Virus record (IMG/VR): IMGVR_UViG_3300011116_000920
Span: 1-64,000 of that record
Length of the DNA: 64,000 nt
Strand: one strand, 5' to 3'
Source of the DNA: a virus
Each line of letters begins with the position of its first letter. Position 1 is the first letter of the stretch. Positions 1-8,482 of the stretch are shown piece by piece. The notes beneath the pieces are model-generated. The model saw only the letters and a list, made by a program, of their open reading frames with translations, ran no database searches and was not told where the DNA came from. The position numbers were made by a program, and so were the translations under genes.

Positions 1-2
1 AA

Positions 3-308
3 GCTAAGATTGGCATTCACTTGATGAGAACTCACGCGGCCGGTACATTTGCGTTGAATTGCTCATATCTTGGTATTCCTTGTATTGGATATAGAGGCTT
101 AGACACTCAGGAGTACCTACATCCCTATACTACCGTAGAACTAGGAGATGTAAAAGCAGCCGGAGAAATGGTTAGAAAATTATCCGACCCTATATTCTAT
201 AATACATGTTCCGAAGAGACTTTGTTCTTGTATAAGGAAAACTACCATGAAGATGTATTCAAAAAACGTTTTATAAACAAACTTAATAATCTAGTAAATG
301 AAAATTAG
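3..308 (+). CDS. Glycosyltransferase-like protein, C-terminal fragment
   Basis: The reading frame is open from the left edge, so the N-terminus is missing and the first internal ATG (position 24) is not a credible start. About 101 residues remain. The stretch around GTFALNCSYLGIPCIGY followed by a charged loop resembles the nucleotide-sugar binding half of GT-B glycosyltransferases, where a small-residue-rich helix precedes a conserved glycine and proline. The stop overlaps the next gene, a GT-A type glycosyltransferase, by 11 nt, which suggests co-translation. The assignment rests on a fragment and on its neighbour, so it is tentative. Confidence 0.5.
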   Translation, partial: AKIGIHLMRTHAAGTFALNCSYLGIPCIGYRGLDTQEYLHPYTTVELGDVKAAGEMVRKLSDPIFYNTCSEETLFLYKENYHEDVFKKRFINKLNNLVNEN

Positions 309-1668
309 TTTTATTGTTCCCGGAAGAAATAACTTAAAGTATTTCAAATGGTCTTATGATTCCATTATGAAAAATAAAGGAAATCATGAAGTTGAAATCT
401 GTTTTGCCGACGATGCCTCTACTGATGGTACATGGGAGTGGGTTTACAGTGAATCTTTAGTGAATCCTATGCTCAAAGTTATGCGTAACGAAGGGAGTGC
501 AAGATTAGGTCACACCACCTTGTACGACGCTTTAATTAGAAGATCTCTACATGATATATGCATTATATGGCATTGCGACATGTATTTAGCTCCGGGAGCA
601 CTAGATGCTATTGAGGCAAACATGTTAAATAAGAAAACCATTGTCTCTCTTACTAGAATAGAACCTCCATTACATCCTCCGGGACATGAAAAGATAACTG
701 CGGATTTAGGAACAGAACCGGAAACATTTATGGAAGGTAAGTTTTTAGAACTTATTCACAACATGAAAACAAAGTCATCTAAAAAAGAGAAGACAACGGG
801 AGGCGTGTTTGCTCCATGGGCTTTCTATAAAGAAGAATTTTTAAGCATTGGTGGACATGATTCCTTATTCTATGTTCAATCAAAAGAAGATTCTGACATT
901 TGGAATAGATTAATGTTAAATGGAGCAACATTCGTACAGACATGGGAAGGCTTTGTTTATCACATGACATGCAGAGGATCTAGATTTAATCCAACTATCA
1001 CACAAGTTGGTAAAAATTCAGATGAATGGGAGAAACAGAACATCATATCAACAAGAAATTTTATTAGAAAATGGGGAGGAATGCCACTTCAAAATGAATA
1101 TCATGCCATATCTCCTAATAAAAAATATAACATCGGAATCATTGTTGATATGTCTTCTGAAATAAATCAACCGAGTGATAATGAATTTATAGATTTTATT
1201 GGATTCCTAGAAATTTTTTGTGATTCTTTACATATCGTAGGAGATAAAAAATACCGAGAACTAATTCTATTTTATATAGATAGAGAGCAACCTAATACTT
1301 TATTCTATTTGGTAGATAGACTTTGGGGATATAATTATAAATATACTCCGGTAGACCATATAGTATTAGAAGAAAAGATAGTCATTAATATGGAGTGGGG
1401 AAAGATTAAAGTGAATGAAGTGTTTGAATTCCTGCAAAAATTTCCCTTTATTATTGAGAATTATAGTCCTGGATTATACGGAAGTGATATTGGGACAATA
1501 CATATTAAAGATGAAAGTTCTATTTCGACAACTTATGAAAAAGATTTAATAAAGGTAAATAATTTATATCAACTAAGAGAGTACAAAGAAATATACCCGG
1601 AACATTTCGATAGATATAAACCTGTTTTAGAATTTTTAGAAACGGAAAAAATAAACAATAACTTATAA
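298..1668 (+). CDS. Family 2 (GT-A) glycosyltransferase with extra C-terminal domain
   Basis: The 456-residue product begins with KISFIVPGRNN and has the nucleotide-sugar binding motif FADDASTDGTW at residues 36-46 and a DxD-like metal site in HCDMY at 92-96. These are hallmarks of GT2 enzymes, which transfer a sugar from a UDP- or GDP-sugar. The catalytic fold ends near residue 240; the remaining 210 residues are not recognised. It probably decorates virion proteins or modifies a cell-surface glycan. It overlaps the upstream glycosyltransferase fragment by 11 nt and is followed after 15 nt by a virion-type protein. Confidence 0.85.
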   Translation: MKISFIVPGRNNLKYFKWSYDSIMKNKGNHEVEICFADDASTDGTWEWVYSESLVNPMLKVMRNEGSARLGHTTLYDALIRRSLHDICIIWHCDMYLAPGALDAIEANMLNKKTIVSLTRIEPPLHPPGHEKITADLGTEPETFMEGKFLELIHNMKTKSSKKEKTTGGVFAPWAFYKEEFLSIGGHDSLFYVQSKEDSDIWNRLMLNGATFVQTWEGFVYHMTCRGSRFNPTITQVGKNSDEWEKQNIISTRNFIRKWGGMPLQNEYHAISPNKKYNIGIIVDMSSEINQPSDNEFIDFIGFLEIFCDSLHIVGDKKYRELILFYIDREQPNTLFYLVDRLWGYNYKYTPVDHIVLEEKIVINMEWGKIKVNEVFEFLQKFPFIIENYSPGLYGSDIGTIHIKDESSISTTYEKDLIKVNNLYQLREYKEIYPEHFDRYKPVLEFLETEKINNNL

Positions 1669-1683
1669 AAACAGAATTACATT

Positions 1684-2193
1684 ATGGATGATCAAAGGAA
1701 AGTACCTGAAAAATATCTTAAAGGACTAAAAGATAAGGGAAAAAAGGGGTCAAAAGAAGCAATGAAAAAAGAAATTGATAGATTTTCAGGCAAAGATGAT
1801 TATAAGCAAGATTGGGATGCTGACTATACTGACGATGGGAAGAGGATAAAGACAAAGCAGGGAGCAGCTACAAAGGCATTTGCAAAGAGGTTCGGAGAAA
1901 TCATACATCAAAAAGTAGTAGAATACATGGATGCTATTTCATTAGATGAAGATGCTTCAGAAGAAGGACTCAAAAATAAAGCAGAAAAATCTGATATCCC
2001 CTTAGGTATATTGCGTCAAGTTTACAATAAAGGTAAAGCTGCATGGAATTCTGGACACAGACCCGGCGTATCCCAAGACCAGTGGGCTATGGGTAGAGTA
2101 AACAGTTTTATAACAGGAGTGGGAGGTTCAAGGAGTGCTGATGATAAATTATGGAAGCAGGCTCAAGCAGCAAAGAAGAAAAAGAAGAAGTAA
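1684..2193 (+). CDS. Phage protein resembling DUF5824
   Basis: This 169-residue, very lysine-rich protein has a C-terminal block with AAWNSGHRPGVSQDQWAMGR followed by VNSFITG, the arrangement I associate with the phage family DUF5824, often encoded near virion genes. The N-terminal 60 residues are charged and low in complexity, and the protein ends in a run of six lysines, consistent with nucleic-acid contact or a disordered tail. Function is unknown. It lies in a plus-strand run with spacing of 15 nt upstream and 54 nt downstream. Confidence 0.7.
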   Translation: MDDQRKVPEKYLKGLKDKGKKGSKEAMKKEIDRFSGKDDYKQDWDADYTDDGKRIKTKQGAATKAFAKRFGEIIHQKVVEYMDAISLDEDASEEGLKNKAEKSDIPLGILRQVYNKGKAAWNSGHRPGVSQDQWAMGRVNSFITGVGGSRSADDKLWKQAQAAKKKKKK

Positions 2194-2227
2194 TACTGCA
2201 TATTCGTCTTTTATAATTCTTTTATAA

Positions 2228-2236
2228 CTATTTATA
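2228..2236 (+). promoter_or_regulatory. Candidate late promoter CTATTTATA
   Basis: CTATTTATA lies 11 nt upstream of the ATG at 2248 in a gap with no TAnnTTTG element. Closely similar sequences sit 8-17 nt upstream of structural or lysis genes at 8450, 53432, 55795 and 62421. Confidence 0.35.
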
Positions 2237-2247
2237 TAAAAAAGAAT

Positions 2248-2955
2248 ATGCTATATTTTGACAAAGAATATCTATCTCAATATTTGGACACAGGGTTGTC
2301 ATTAAAAGTTTTTGTTGACGGCAACATGCTCTCTGTATCTTCAAAAAATGATTTAGGAAAAAATAAAGGAACTGGCTACCAGGCTTCTGGTAAGCCATTC
2401 CCTTTTGACTATAAAGCTGTAACAAAAGTAAAAATAGGATCTAATACCTATACGCTAGACATGTTAAACAAGTCTGACGCTGCAATACCTGACATCGGAA
2501 GTGTTGAAGGGGGAGATGAAGAAGAGGTGAACAATGAATCGGTAATTTTTCTAAAAGAACAAATATATAAATTACTTGAAGGTAAATACAGCCATATAAA
2601 CTTTACACCTCCGGAAAGTGTAGCTAATGCAGCCGAAAGAGGCCTAGAAATGCGTAAAAAATCAGGAGGTAAAGGTGGCTTAAACGCAAAACAAGCTAAA
2701 AAAGCAGGAGTTGGATCCGGTGTACAAAGAGCTTCTAATCTAAAAAATAGAAGTAAAATGAGCCCGGAAACTGTAAAGAGAATGAGAAATTTTTTTAGCA
2801 GACACAATAAAAATTTAAAAGTAGATGCAGGTAAATCTCCATCAGAGGATAGGGGCTATATCGCAGGATTATTATGGGGAGGTAATCCCGGAAGGTCATG
2901 GGCTAATAAAATAATAAGACAAATGGATGCCGCAGACAAAAAAAGTAAAAAATGA
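2248..2955 (+). CDS. Phage protein with a widespread C-terminal phage domain
   Basis: The 235-residue protein has two parts. Residues 1-100 are unrecognised. Residues about 112-230 begin FTPPESVANAAERGLEMR, contain RMRNFFSRH, and end with YIAGLLWGGNPGRSWANK. That domain is shared by many tailed-phage proteins of unknown function. A glycine- and lysine-rich linker lies near residues 128-150. The gene follows a candidate late promoter and overlaps the next gene by 4 nt, so both are probably translated together in the virion-related group. Confidence 0.65.
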   Translation: MLYFDKEYLSQYLDTGLSLKVFVDGNMLSVSSKNDLGKNKGTGYQASGKPFPFDYKAVTKVKIGSNTYTLDMLNKSDAAIPDIGSVEGGDEEEVNNESVIFLKEQIYKLLEGKYSHINFTPPESVANAAERGLEMRKKSGGKGGLNAKQAKKAGVGSGVQRASNLKNRSKMSPETVKRMRNFFSRHNKNLKVDAGKSPSEDRGYIAGLLWGGNPGRSWANKIIRQMDAADKKSKK

Positions 2956-3566
2956 AATTACCAGAAATAACTAATTTATTTTATGGAATAACCGCCATAC
3001 TTAGCGCTCTAGGTATTAGGCATATTTTTTCTTATTGGATAAATAAGAATAAGCAAAAGTCTGTAGATTATAATACGTTATTGGGAAGACAAGATAAAAT
3101 AATAGAGGATTTAGAAGAAAAATTACATGAATTAGAATCTAAGTCTTCTACAACTTCTGAAGATAATTTAAAACTAAAACAAGAAATATTTGTTCTAAAA
3201 AATGGAATATCTTTGTTGGAGAGTTCAGCACTAGATTTACCTTTACCTATGTGGTTAAAAAGTTCAGAAGGTAAATTATTAGCAACAAATACAGCTTACG
3301 TGGAAACCTTTGTTAAAAATTGTACTGAATCCATATCTAATCACCTAGGTCAAACAGATAAATGTATACTAGGTCAGGAAGCTCACGACACAATATCTTT
3401 AAAAGAAAAAGAAATATTGGCTAATGGATCTGTTATAATATATAAAGAATCCGTTAAACTTGCAGGCATTATCACAGACTTTATTTTTATTCTCTTCCCT
3501 AGAAAGTTAGGAAAAGTCACTTTAGGAATAACAGGTATTGCGATAAATGAATCATCAATAAAGTAA
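2952..3566 (+). CDS. Membrane-anchored coiled-coil protein with PAS-like domain
   Basis: The 204-residue protein has a hydrophobic N-terminal segment (residues about 6-28), a charged heptad-rich stretch (about 35-90) and a C-terminal part that looks like a PAS sensor fold. There, LPLPMWLKSSEGKLLATNTAY is followed by HLGQTDKCILG and a closing beta-rich segment. This order (anchor, coiled coil, PAS) resembles the sensor half of signalling proteins, but no kinase or cyclase output domain follows. The ATG overlaps the preceding stop by 4 nt. The PAS call is from pattern only. Confidence 0.5.
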   Translation: MKLPEITNLFYGITAILSALGIRHIFSYWINKNKQKSVDYNTLLGRQDKIIEDLEEKLHELESKSSTTSEDNLKLKQEIFVLKNGISLLESSALDLPLPMWLKSSEGKLLATNTAYVETFVKNCTESISNHLGQTDKCILGQEAHDTISLKEKEILANGSVIIYKESVKLAGIITDFIFILFPRKLGKVTLGITGIAINESSIK

Positions 3567-3567
3567 G

Positions 3568-4293
3568 ATGGCAGATATAGACTTAAAACAACAGGATAAA
3601 GATATAAAAACACTGTCAACTGCCGAACTAGACCAGAAAGTTCAAAAGCAGGGCATGAAGTTTGAGTTTGCTGATTCTAAAAGAGCCGCAAAATCAATCC
3701 TAACATTAAAAAGATCCGACTTACCTAGAGGATACAAATCTAAGGTTGCTCAAGGTATTTTAAATCGTATAGATAGCGCCTTAAGCAGAACCAAAGATAA
3801 GATAAAAATATTCAATATTAAAAAAGCTAGGGCCTTATGGGAAAAATTCTTTGATACTTTTGCAGAAGAAAATCCGGAAGATGCAAAAAAAGATGCACTA
3901 GAGGATGACGATAAGACTAAAGTAAAAGATTTAGGAGCGCAGGGAGCAGATACAACTTTAGAGGAGAGTGGGTATCAGATTGTAAGAAATGATGCAGGAG
4001 ACAGTGGAGTTATTGTTAGACTACTAAAAGACAATGAGTTCTCTATTGGATATTTTAAGGAAGACCCGTCGGAATTAGTTGCCGCAAAGTTAAAAATAAA
4101 TGGCAGGGAGCTAAAAAATCAGGTAATGACTCTTCATATAAGTGAATTTATAGAAGAAGAAATAGAGCCTGTTGAAGACGTTCCAAAAAAGCGAGGAGAA
4201 AAGAAACCAGGAGAAGCCCCAGAAAAACCTAAACAAAAAGAACAACCTAAAAGTACACCTGCTAAATCTAACAAAGATGGAGAAGATTCGTGA
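3568..4293 (+). CDS. Hypothetical acidic phage protein
   Basis: I do not recognise this 241-residue protein. Residues 1-125 are mostly helical and mixed charge. Residues 130-185 look beta-rich. The last 40 residues are rich in lysine, glutamate and proline and probably disordered. It begins one base after the PAS-like gene and its end overlaps the next small gene by 17 nt, so it belongs to the same transcription unit of likely virion or assembly proteins. Confidence 0.6.
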   Translation: MADIDLKQQDKDIKTLSTAELDQKVQKQGMKFEFADSKRAAKSILTLKRSDLPRGYKSKVAQGILNRIDSALSRTKDKIKIFNIKKARALWEKFFDTFAEENPEDAKKDALEDDDKTKVKDLGAQGADTTLEESGYQIVRNDAGDSGVIVRLLKDNEFSIGYFKEDPSELVAAKLKINGRELKNQVMTLHISEFIEEEIEPVEDVPKKRGEKKPGEAPEKPKQKEQPKSTPAKSNKDGEDS

Positions 4294-4486
4294 TTATGAG
4301 GATGCTGCTATTAATTTGATATATGACATAACATCCAAAAATAATTTCACTAATTGGTCAGATAAAGCATCAAAAAATGAAAAAATAGACATTTCAGAAA
4401 AGATGTTGAAACATTTTGAAAAGACAAATGATTTTGCTAAATGTATTATAATTAAGAACGCTATAAAAAAAATAAAGCATGTATAG
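4277..4486 (+). CDS. Small hypothetical protein (69 aa)
   Basis: I chose ATG 4277 rather than an upstream in-frame ATG at 4172 because the latter would overlap the preceding gene by over 120 nt. The product is a charged, helical 69-residue protein starting MEKIRDYEDAAINLIYD. It overlaps both neighbours (17 nt upstream, 8 nt downstream), as expected for tightly packed phage genes. Function unknown. Confidence 0.6.
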   Translation: MEKIRDYEDAAINLIYDITSKNNFTNWSDKASKNEKIDISEKMLKHFEKTNDFAKCIIIKNAIKKIKHV

Positions 4487-4892
4487 ATTAAAATGGATTT
4501 CATCATTAGATAAAGTTTACATGTATTTGGTTGATCCACACACCGGGTATCCACTTACTGTAAAAATTTATGATTATTTTGAGGATGCTGTAAATGATAT
4601 ATCTAATGATTTATCCAATGTTGTATTACCCGAAGAATGGATAAAGAATGATAAAAAACATGAATATAAAATTACTATATATGATAATGGATTAAATGTT
4701 CAAGATTACATAAAGATATTCTACAATTTTTTAGGAATTACTAGTAGCATGGCGGAACAATTAGCCATCATTCTAAAAAATAAAAAAGTATTAGATTTTA
4801 AGAAAATACAAGATGTAGAACTAATGGGGGAGTATTGTGAAGACTTGATAGCTGATAATATGAATTTTGAAGTAACTGTAACAAACATATAA
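4479..4892 (+). CDS. Hypothetical protein (137 aa)
   Basis: The start codon overlaps the end of the preceding gene and the stop shares one base with the next ATG, indicating translational coupling. The product starts MYRLKWISSLDKVYMYLVDP, has a mixed alpha/beta pattern and no recognised motif. It precedes an HNH nuclease gene but has no visible link to it. Confidence 0.6.
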   Translation: MYRLKWISSLDKVYMYLVDPHTGYPLTVKIYDYFEDAVNDISNDLSNVVLPEEWIKNDKKHEYKITIYDNGLNVQDYIKIFYNFLGITSSMAEQLAIILKNKKVLDFKKIQDVELMGEYCEDLIADNMNFEVTVTNI

Positions 4893-5416
4893 TGGGCCTG
4901 TTTCAAAGAAAATCTTTTAATCCTAATGGTCGGCCACAAATAAATTTAAGTGAGTCTGAAATAAAATATGCGATAGAGAATACAAAATCTTCCGCACAAG
5001 CAGCTAGATTTCTTAGAATTTCTCCATCTACCTTTAAAAAATACGCGTCTATATATAAAAATCCTAATACAGGAGAGACCTGGTATGAGACTTCAAATAA
5101 TAAGAGTGGCGTAGGCGTTTTTAGAACACCTAAAGCATCTGACTTTTTTTCCGATTTACAAGAAGTATTAGAAGGTAAGAGAGTGTGTAAAAATAAAACT
5201 CATTTCAAAAAGAGGCTACTTATGTCCGGATTAGTCTCAAGTAAGTGTTGTTTATGCGGATTTCACGAAAAAAGACTAGCAGATGAATCAAGTCCGTTTC
5301 TCTTAGATCATATAGATGGTAATACAGATAATCAAAGAATAGAAAATATAAGAGTGTTGTGCTATAACTGTTATTACATAAACGTAGGAAATTTAATAGG
5401 ACCCAAAAATTTTTAA
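4892..5416 (+). CDS. HNH endonuclease with N-terminal helix-turn-helix-like region
   Basis: The 174-residue protein carries a zinc-ribbon HNH fold: CxxC at 119/122, the catalytic DH pair at 139-140 (FLLDHIDG), the asparagine in ENIRVLC near 152, and a second CxxC at 157/160. Residues about 20-52 (SAQAARFLRISPSTFKKYA) look like a helix-turn-helix that could bind DNA. HNH enzymes cut DNA using one metal ion; in phages they are often free-standing homing nucleases or packaging-associated nickases. No intron boundary is visible around it. Confidence 0.8.
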   Translation: MGLFQRKSFNPNGRPQINLSESEIKYAIENTKSSAQAARFLRISPSTFKKYASIYKNPNTGETWYETSNNKSGVGVFRTPKASDFFSDLQEVLEGKRVCKNKTHFKKRLLMSGLVSSKCCLCGFHEKRLADESSPFLLDHIDGNTDNQRIENIRVLCYNCYYINVGNLIGPKNF

Positions 5417-5418
5417 TT

Positions 5419-5649
5419 ATGATTTCACTAGAATGGAGCGAAAGTATTTTATACAATTCCGCAGAAAATACAGAAGATTATAAAACCTATTACAATGAAT
5501 ATTTGTTTAATATTTATCTGAATAGGAAAAATGAATTTACCGGGAAAAGAGAGGAACTAGAAAAATTTCTCATTTCTCATAAAATAAATCCTGATTTTTC
5601 CGAAGTTCAAGAGAGGATAAAAGAGTATATAGAAAATTACACAAAATAA
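5419..5649 (+). CDS. Small hypothetical protein (76 aa)
   Basis: A 76-residue acidic and aromatic-rich protein starting MISLEWSESILYNSAENTED. It starts 2 nt after the HNH gene and ends 1 nt before the next gene, so it is part of the same operon. No recognised domain. Confidence 0.6.
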   Translation: MISLEWSESILYNSAENTEDYKTYYNEYLFNIYLNRKNEFTGKREELEKFLISHKINPDFSEVQERIKEYIENYTK

Positions 5650-5650
5650 T

Positions 5651-5845
5651 ATGACTGAGCAAAAGGATTTGGACGCAATGTTTATAGAGCTAGGTAGAAT
5701 AGAGTATGAATTAAAATACTATATACAAATGGTAGAAAATCATACTTCGCTAAAAAATCAACTTGTAAATAAGATTGACAAAGCTCTATACTCTGATTTA
5801 CATAAAGAAGAAAAACCAGAAAAAAATGAAACAGATTTGGGTTAA
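5651..5845 (+). CDS. Small hypothetical coiled-coil-like protein (64 aa)
   Basis: This 64-residue protein is strongly helical and charged (ELGRIEYELKYYIQMVENH), consistent with a short coiled coil. It overlaps the next gene by 20 nt in a different frame. Function unknown. Confidence 0.55.
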   Translation: MTEQKDLDAMFIELGRIEYELKYYIQMVENHTSLKNQLVNKIDKALYSDLHKEEKPEKNETDLG

Positions 5846-6029
5846 AAAACAAGATGTCGAGAAAGTAAACAACGACATCCTCGTAACAGAATGTAGGCTA
5901 GAGGCCGAGTTATCCATATTAGAGTCAGGAGATTCACAATGGGTATCTGTCTATGTAACAGATGAGTATCTTACTAGACTAAAAGGAATGTTCACATTAA
6001 CTGAAAACAAAAAAGTAATACTAGGATAA
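5826..6029 (+). CDS. Small hypothetical protein (67 aa)
   Basis: I placed the start at ATG 5826 because an upstream in-frame ATG at 5775 would lie deep inside the preceding gene. The 67-residue product begins MKQIWVKKQDVEKVNND and has a beta-rich C-terminal half. It ends 1 nt before the oxygenase gene. Function unknown. Confidence 0.55.
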   Translation: MKQIWVKKQDVEKVNNDILVTECRLEAELSILESGDSQWVSVYVTDEYLTRLKGMFTLTENKKVILG

Positions 6030-6030
6030 T

Positions 6031-6618
6031 ATGGCAATAGGTTTCAAACAATTTGTTCCAAACTTAACAAATTACTACACTTTCTCAACAGGTTTTTCTG
6101 ACATTGAATTAGAAGCCATCGAAAGATTAGCTGATAAAGTGCAATCTCAAAATGCATCTGTATTAGGATCTCCTGATGATATCAACGAATACCGGAGAAG
6201 TACTATCAAATGGCTACCAAGTAACGAAGAGTACGCTTGGATATATGAAAAACTATTTCGTTATGCAGAAGAAGCCAATAATACTATGTGGCAATTCAAC
6301 ATTGGCGACAACGTAGAGAATATCCAATACACCATATATAATAGCGAAGACGCAGGAATGTATGACTGGCATATTGACTGTGGTGGAACACCTCCTGTAT
6401 GTTTTAGGAAAATTTCTATTACGGTACAACTAACGGGCCCAGAAGAGTATTCTGGCGGGGATTTAATTCTTAAATACGGTAAACACGACACGATTATACC
6501 AAAAAATAAAGGACGGGTCGCTATCTTCCCATCCTTTATGCTACATCGTGTTACTCCTGTAGAATCTGGAATTAGAAAATCCCTTGTTCTTTGGTTAGGA
6601 GGTTTGCCATACAGGTAA
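6031..6618 (+). CDS. 2-oxoglutarate/Fe(II)-dependent dioxygenase (PKHD/PiuC type)
   Basis: The 195-residue protein shows the iron-binding facial triad of the 2OG-Fe(II) oxygenase superfamily: H114 and D116 in YDWHIDCGG, H172 in FMLHRVTP, and R182 in GIRKSLVLW, which binds 2-oxoglutarate. Spacing and the SGGDLIL strand fit prolyl-hydroxylase-like PKHD enzymes common in large phages. These enzymes hydroxylate a protein, nucleobase or small molecule; the substrate here is unknown. It is the last gene of the left plus-strand run and abuts the convergent protease gene with no gap. Confidence 0.85.
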   Translation: MAIGFKQFVPNLTNYYTFSTGFSDIELEAIERLADKVQSQNASVLGSPDDINEYRRSTIKWLPSNEEYAWIYEKLFRYAEEANNTMWQFNIGDNVENIQYTIYNSEDAGMYDWHIDCGGTPPVCFRKISITVQLTGPEEYSGGDLILKYGKHDTIIPKNKGRVAIFPSFMLHRVTPVESGIRKSLVLWLGGLPYR

Positions 6619-8154
6619 TTATTTGATAGTATAAATTATTTTATTGCCTATTTCATCTACAGCTTGTATTGTATTTATCGTAATCTTTAATGTACTTTGT
6701 AAGTGATTAGCTATGTAGCTACAAATATCATGAACATCAGAACCATTTTTTACGAAAACACCATTCTCGTTAAAGAATTTATCAAAATACTGGCTATAGA
6801 AAAACAAAACTTCGTTATAATCTAATAATGTTTTTGTTTGAAGGACTACTTTTTTAATATATATCTTTTTGTATATTTTAGAATTTGTTAATTTATCTTT
6901 TTCAGAAATCGGCAATTTGTTAATATTGAATATGGTTGAATTTGTCTTTTTATCATTCCATGGATGCTGCACTTTCCATAAAAAAGAATGTGTAGCATCT
7001 ATTTCTAATGTTAAATTTCTAAATGTAGACCTTTTGCCTGGAATCGGAATTGCAGGCTCCTCAATTTCTTTAGGAGGATTTACTGGTTGTGGAGTAGGAG
7101 CAGTTTTAGAAAGTAATTTATCTAGCATAGGGAAACCATATCCATACTCAATATCTTTCCCTTCCGGCCCTCCATCTACAGCATTAGTAGACAAGAACGC
7201 TATAAGATCAGCCTGATTTTTAATTTCAGGATACCACTTCAATACATGTCCCATAGCAGCTGTACCATGAGGAGTAGCCATACTTGTACCATCCCAAGAC
7301 ACATAGCTGTTATTATCTTTAAAAGTAGACCAGATTGAAACACCAGGAGCTATTGCCTCTAGTTCAGTACCGTATTGAGAGAAATTAGCTCTTCTACCTG
7401 TACTATCACAAGCAGCCCAGGAAATGACTTCCTTATGAGCAGCAGGCCATCCTACTACGCCACTTCCATCATTACCGGCAGCAGCATTAACAAAAGCTCC
7501 CCTTGATATAACTTGCTCTATAGCTCTTGAAATTGCAGGAGTTTCAGATCCACCGCCCCAAGAAAAATTATATACCAATAAGTATCCTAGTTTTTTATAC
7601 TCTGTTTCCCATACATTAGCTGCATGAAGAATTGCATTTACTAACCAATCAGAAGCGCCGGATCCATTAGAGTTTAGTCCCTTTTGCGCCATGATGAGAT
7701 CTTCCGTAGGGGCATTGTTAACATAGGCCAAACCAAGCGGGAATCCATTAGGGTGTTTCCCCATAATAGTACCTGCAACGTGGTGGCCATGTCCGTGACC
7801 ATCGATTCCATTTTTATCGGTCGTATGGTCCAAACAGAATTTTTTTGGAACAAATTGGTTATTTGATAGTAGAGCATCGTGATTCGGATATGCCATAGTA
7901 TCGACAACACAATACAATATCTTACGAGTTGGTTTCTCACCCCTTTTTAATTTTTCTGCAATAAAATCTGTTTTCAAAAAACCGTAACCCCAATTACCAT
8001 CACTGAGGATTTTAGCCTGTAGCGTTGCGGAAATGGGGGTAGGAGGAGGGGGGAGAATAATCTCGTGATTCTCCCCTAGAGCATTAAAATATTTAGCAAC
8101 TAGCTCAAAATTTATTTTTTGAGCAAATTGTATGTCGGATGCGGAAAATTTCAT
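6619..8154 (-). CDS. Subtilisin-like serine protease (S8 family)
   Basis: The 511-residue protein contains the full S8 catalytic triad: D85 in CVVDT, H122 in DGHGHGHHVAGT, S291 in GTSMATPHGTAAMG, plus the oxyanion asparagine N228 in AAAGNDG. There is no signal peptide. Residues about 360-511, after a proline-rich linker, form an extra domain I do not recognise. In large phages such proteases can mature head proteins or process virion parts, but an S8 enzyme is not the usual prohead protease, so the role is uncertain. Its start overlaps the neighbouring minus-strand gene by 4 nt. Confidence 0.9.
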   Translation of the reverse strand: MKFSASDIQFAQKINFELVAKYFNALGENHEIILPPPPTPISATLQAKILSDGNWGYGFLKTDFIAEKLKRGEKPTRKILYCVVDTMAYPNHDALLSNNQFVPKKFCLDHTTDKNGIDGHGHGHHVAGTIMGKHPNGFPLGLAYVNNAPTEDLIMAQKGLNSNGSGASDWLVNAILHAANVWETEYKKLGYLLVYNFSWGGGSETPAISRAIEQVISRGAFVNAAAGNDGSGVVGWPAAHKEVISWAACDSTGRRANFSQYGTELEAIAPGVSIWSTFKDNNSYVSWDGTSMATPHGTAAMGHVLKWYPEIKNQADLIAFLSTNAVDGGPEGKDIEYGYGFPMLDKLLSKTAPTPQPVNPPKEIEEPAIPIPGKRSTFRNLTLEIDATHSFLWKVQHPWNDKKTNSTIFNINKLPISEKDKLTNSKIYKKIYIKKVVLQTKTLLDYNEVLFFYSQYFDKFFNENGVFVKNGSDVHDICSYIANHLQSTLKITINTIQAVDEIGNKIIYTIK

Positions 8155-8450
8155 AGTAATTTTTTTACTTGTGCTATTTTCTTAAGAGCCATATAATTAC
8201 CAATTAATTTTGTTAGGCTAAACAATACTAGCTTAACCAATTCAAACCAGTTGATAATTTCTTCTCCTTCACTATTATACATGACGTTACCATCTTTATC
8301 TGTCTTAAAGATGGTTTTATCCATGTTTCGGAAAAATATTTTGAGTATTTCTCTAAACATGTCTTTGTCAGTTAAACCCTGAGCATTAAATTCTAGAGAC
8401 TCGTACTCTTCATAGCACTTCTCCATTTGTTCTGTTACTTTGTTATTCAT
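8151..8450 (-). CDS. Small hypothetical protein (99 aa)
   Basis: A 99-residue protein with an acidic N-terminal half and a hydrophobic helix near residues 66-85 (LVKLVLFSLTKLIGNYMALKK). The position between a cell-wall hydrolase and a protease would suit a lysis accessory or membrane protein, but nothing proves it. It is translationally coupled to the protease. Confidence 0.55.
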   Translation of the reverse strand: MNNKVTEQMEKCYEEYESLEFNAQGLTDKDMFREILKIFFRNMDKTIFKTDKDGNVMYNSEGEEIINWFELVKLVLFSLTKLIGNYMALKKIAQVKKLL

Positions 8451-8463
8451 AATAGTTCTTTTG

Positions 8464-8473
8464 AAATAAATAG
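8464..8473 (-). promoter_or_regulatory. Candidate late promoter CTATTTATTT
   Basis: Read on the minus strand, CTATTTATTT ends 13 nt before the ATG at 8450. It matches the CTATTTATA-like sequences in front of other structural genes; no TAnnTTTG element is present. Confidence 0.3.
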
Positions 8474-8482
8474 TTATTAATC

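Noticed and set aside
4892-5416. HNH gene as part of a self-splicing intron
   Set aside because: No interrupted gene or intron core motif is visible on either side.
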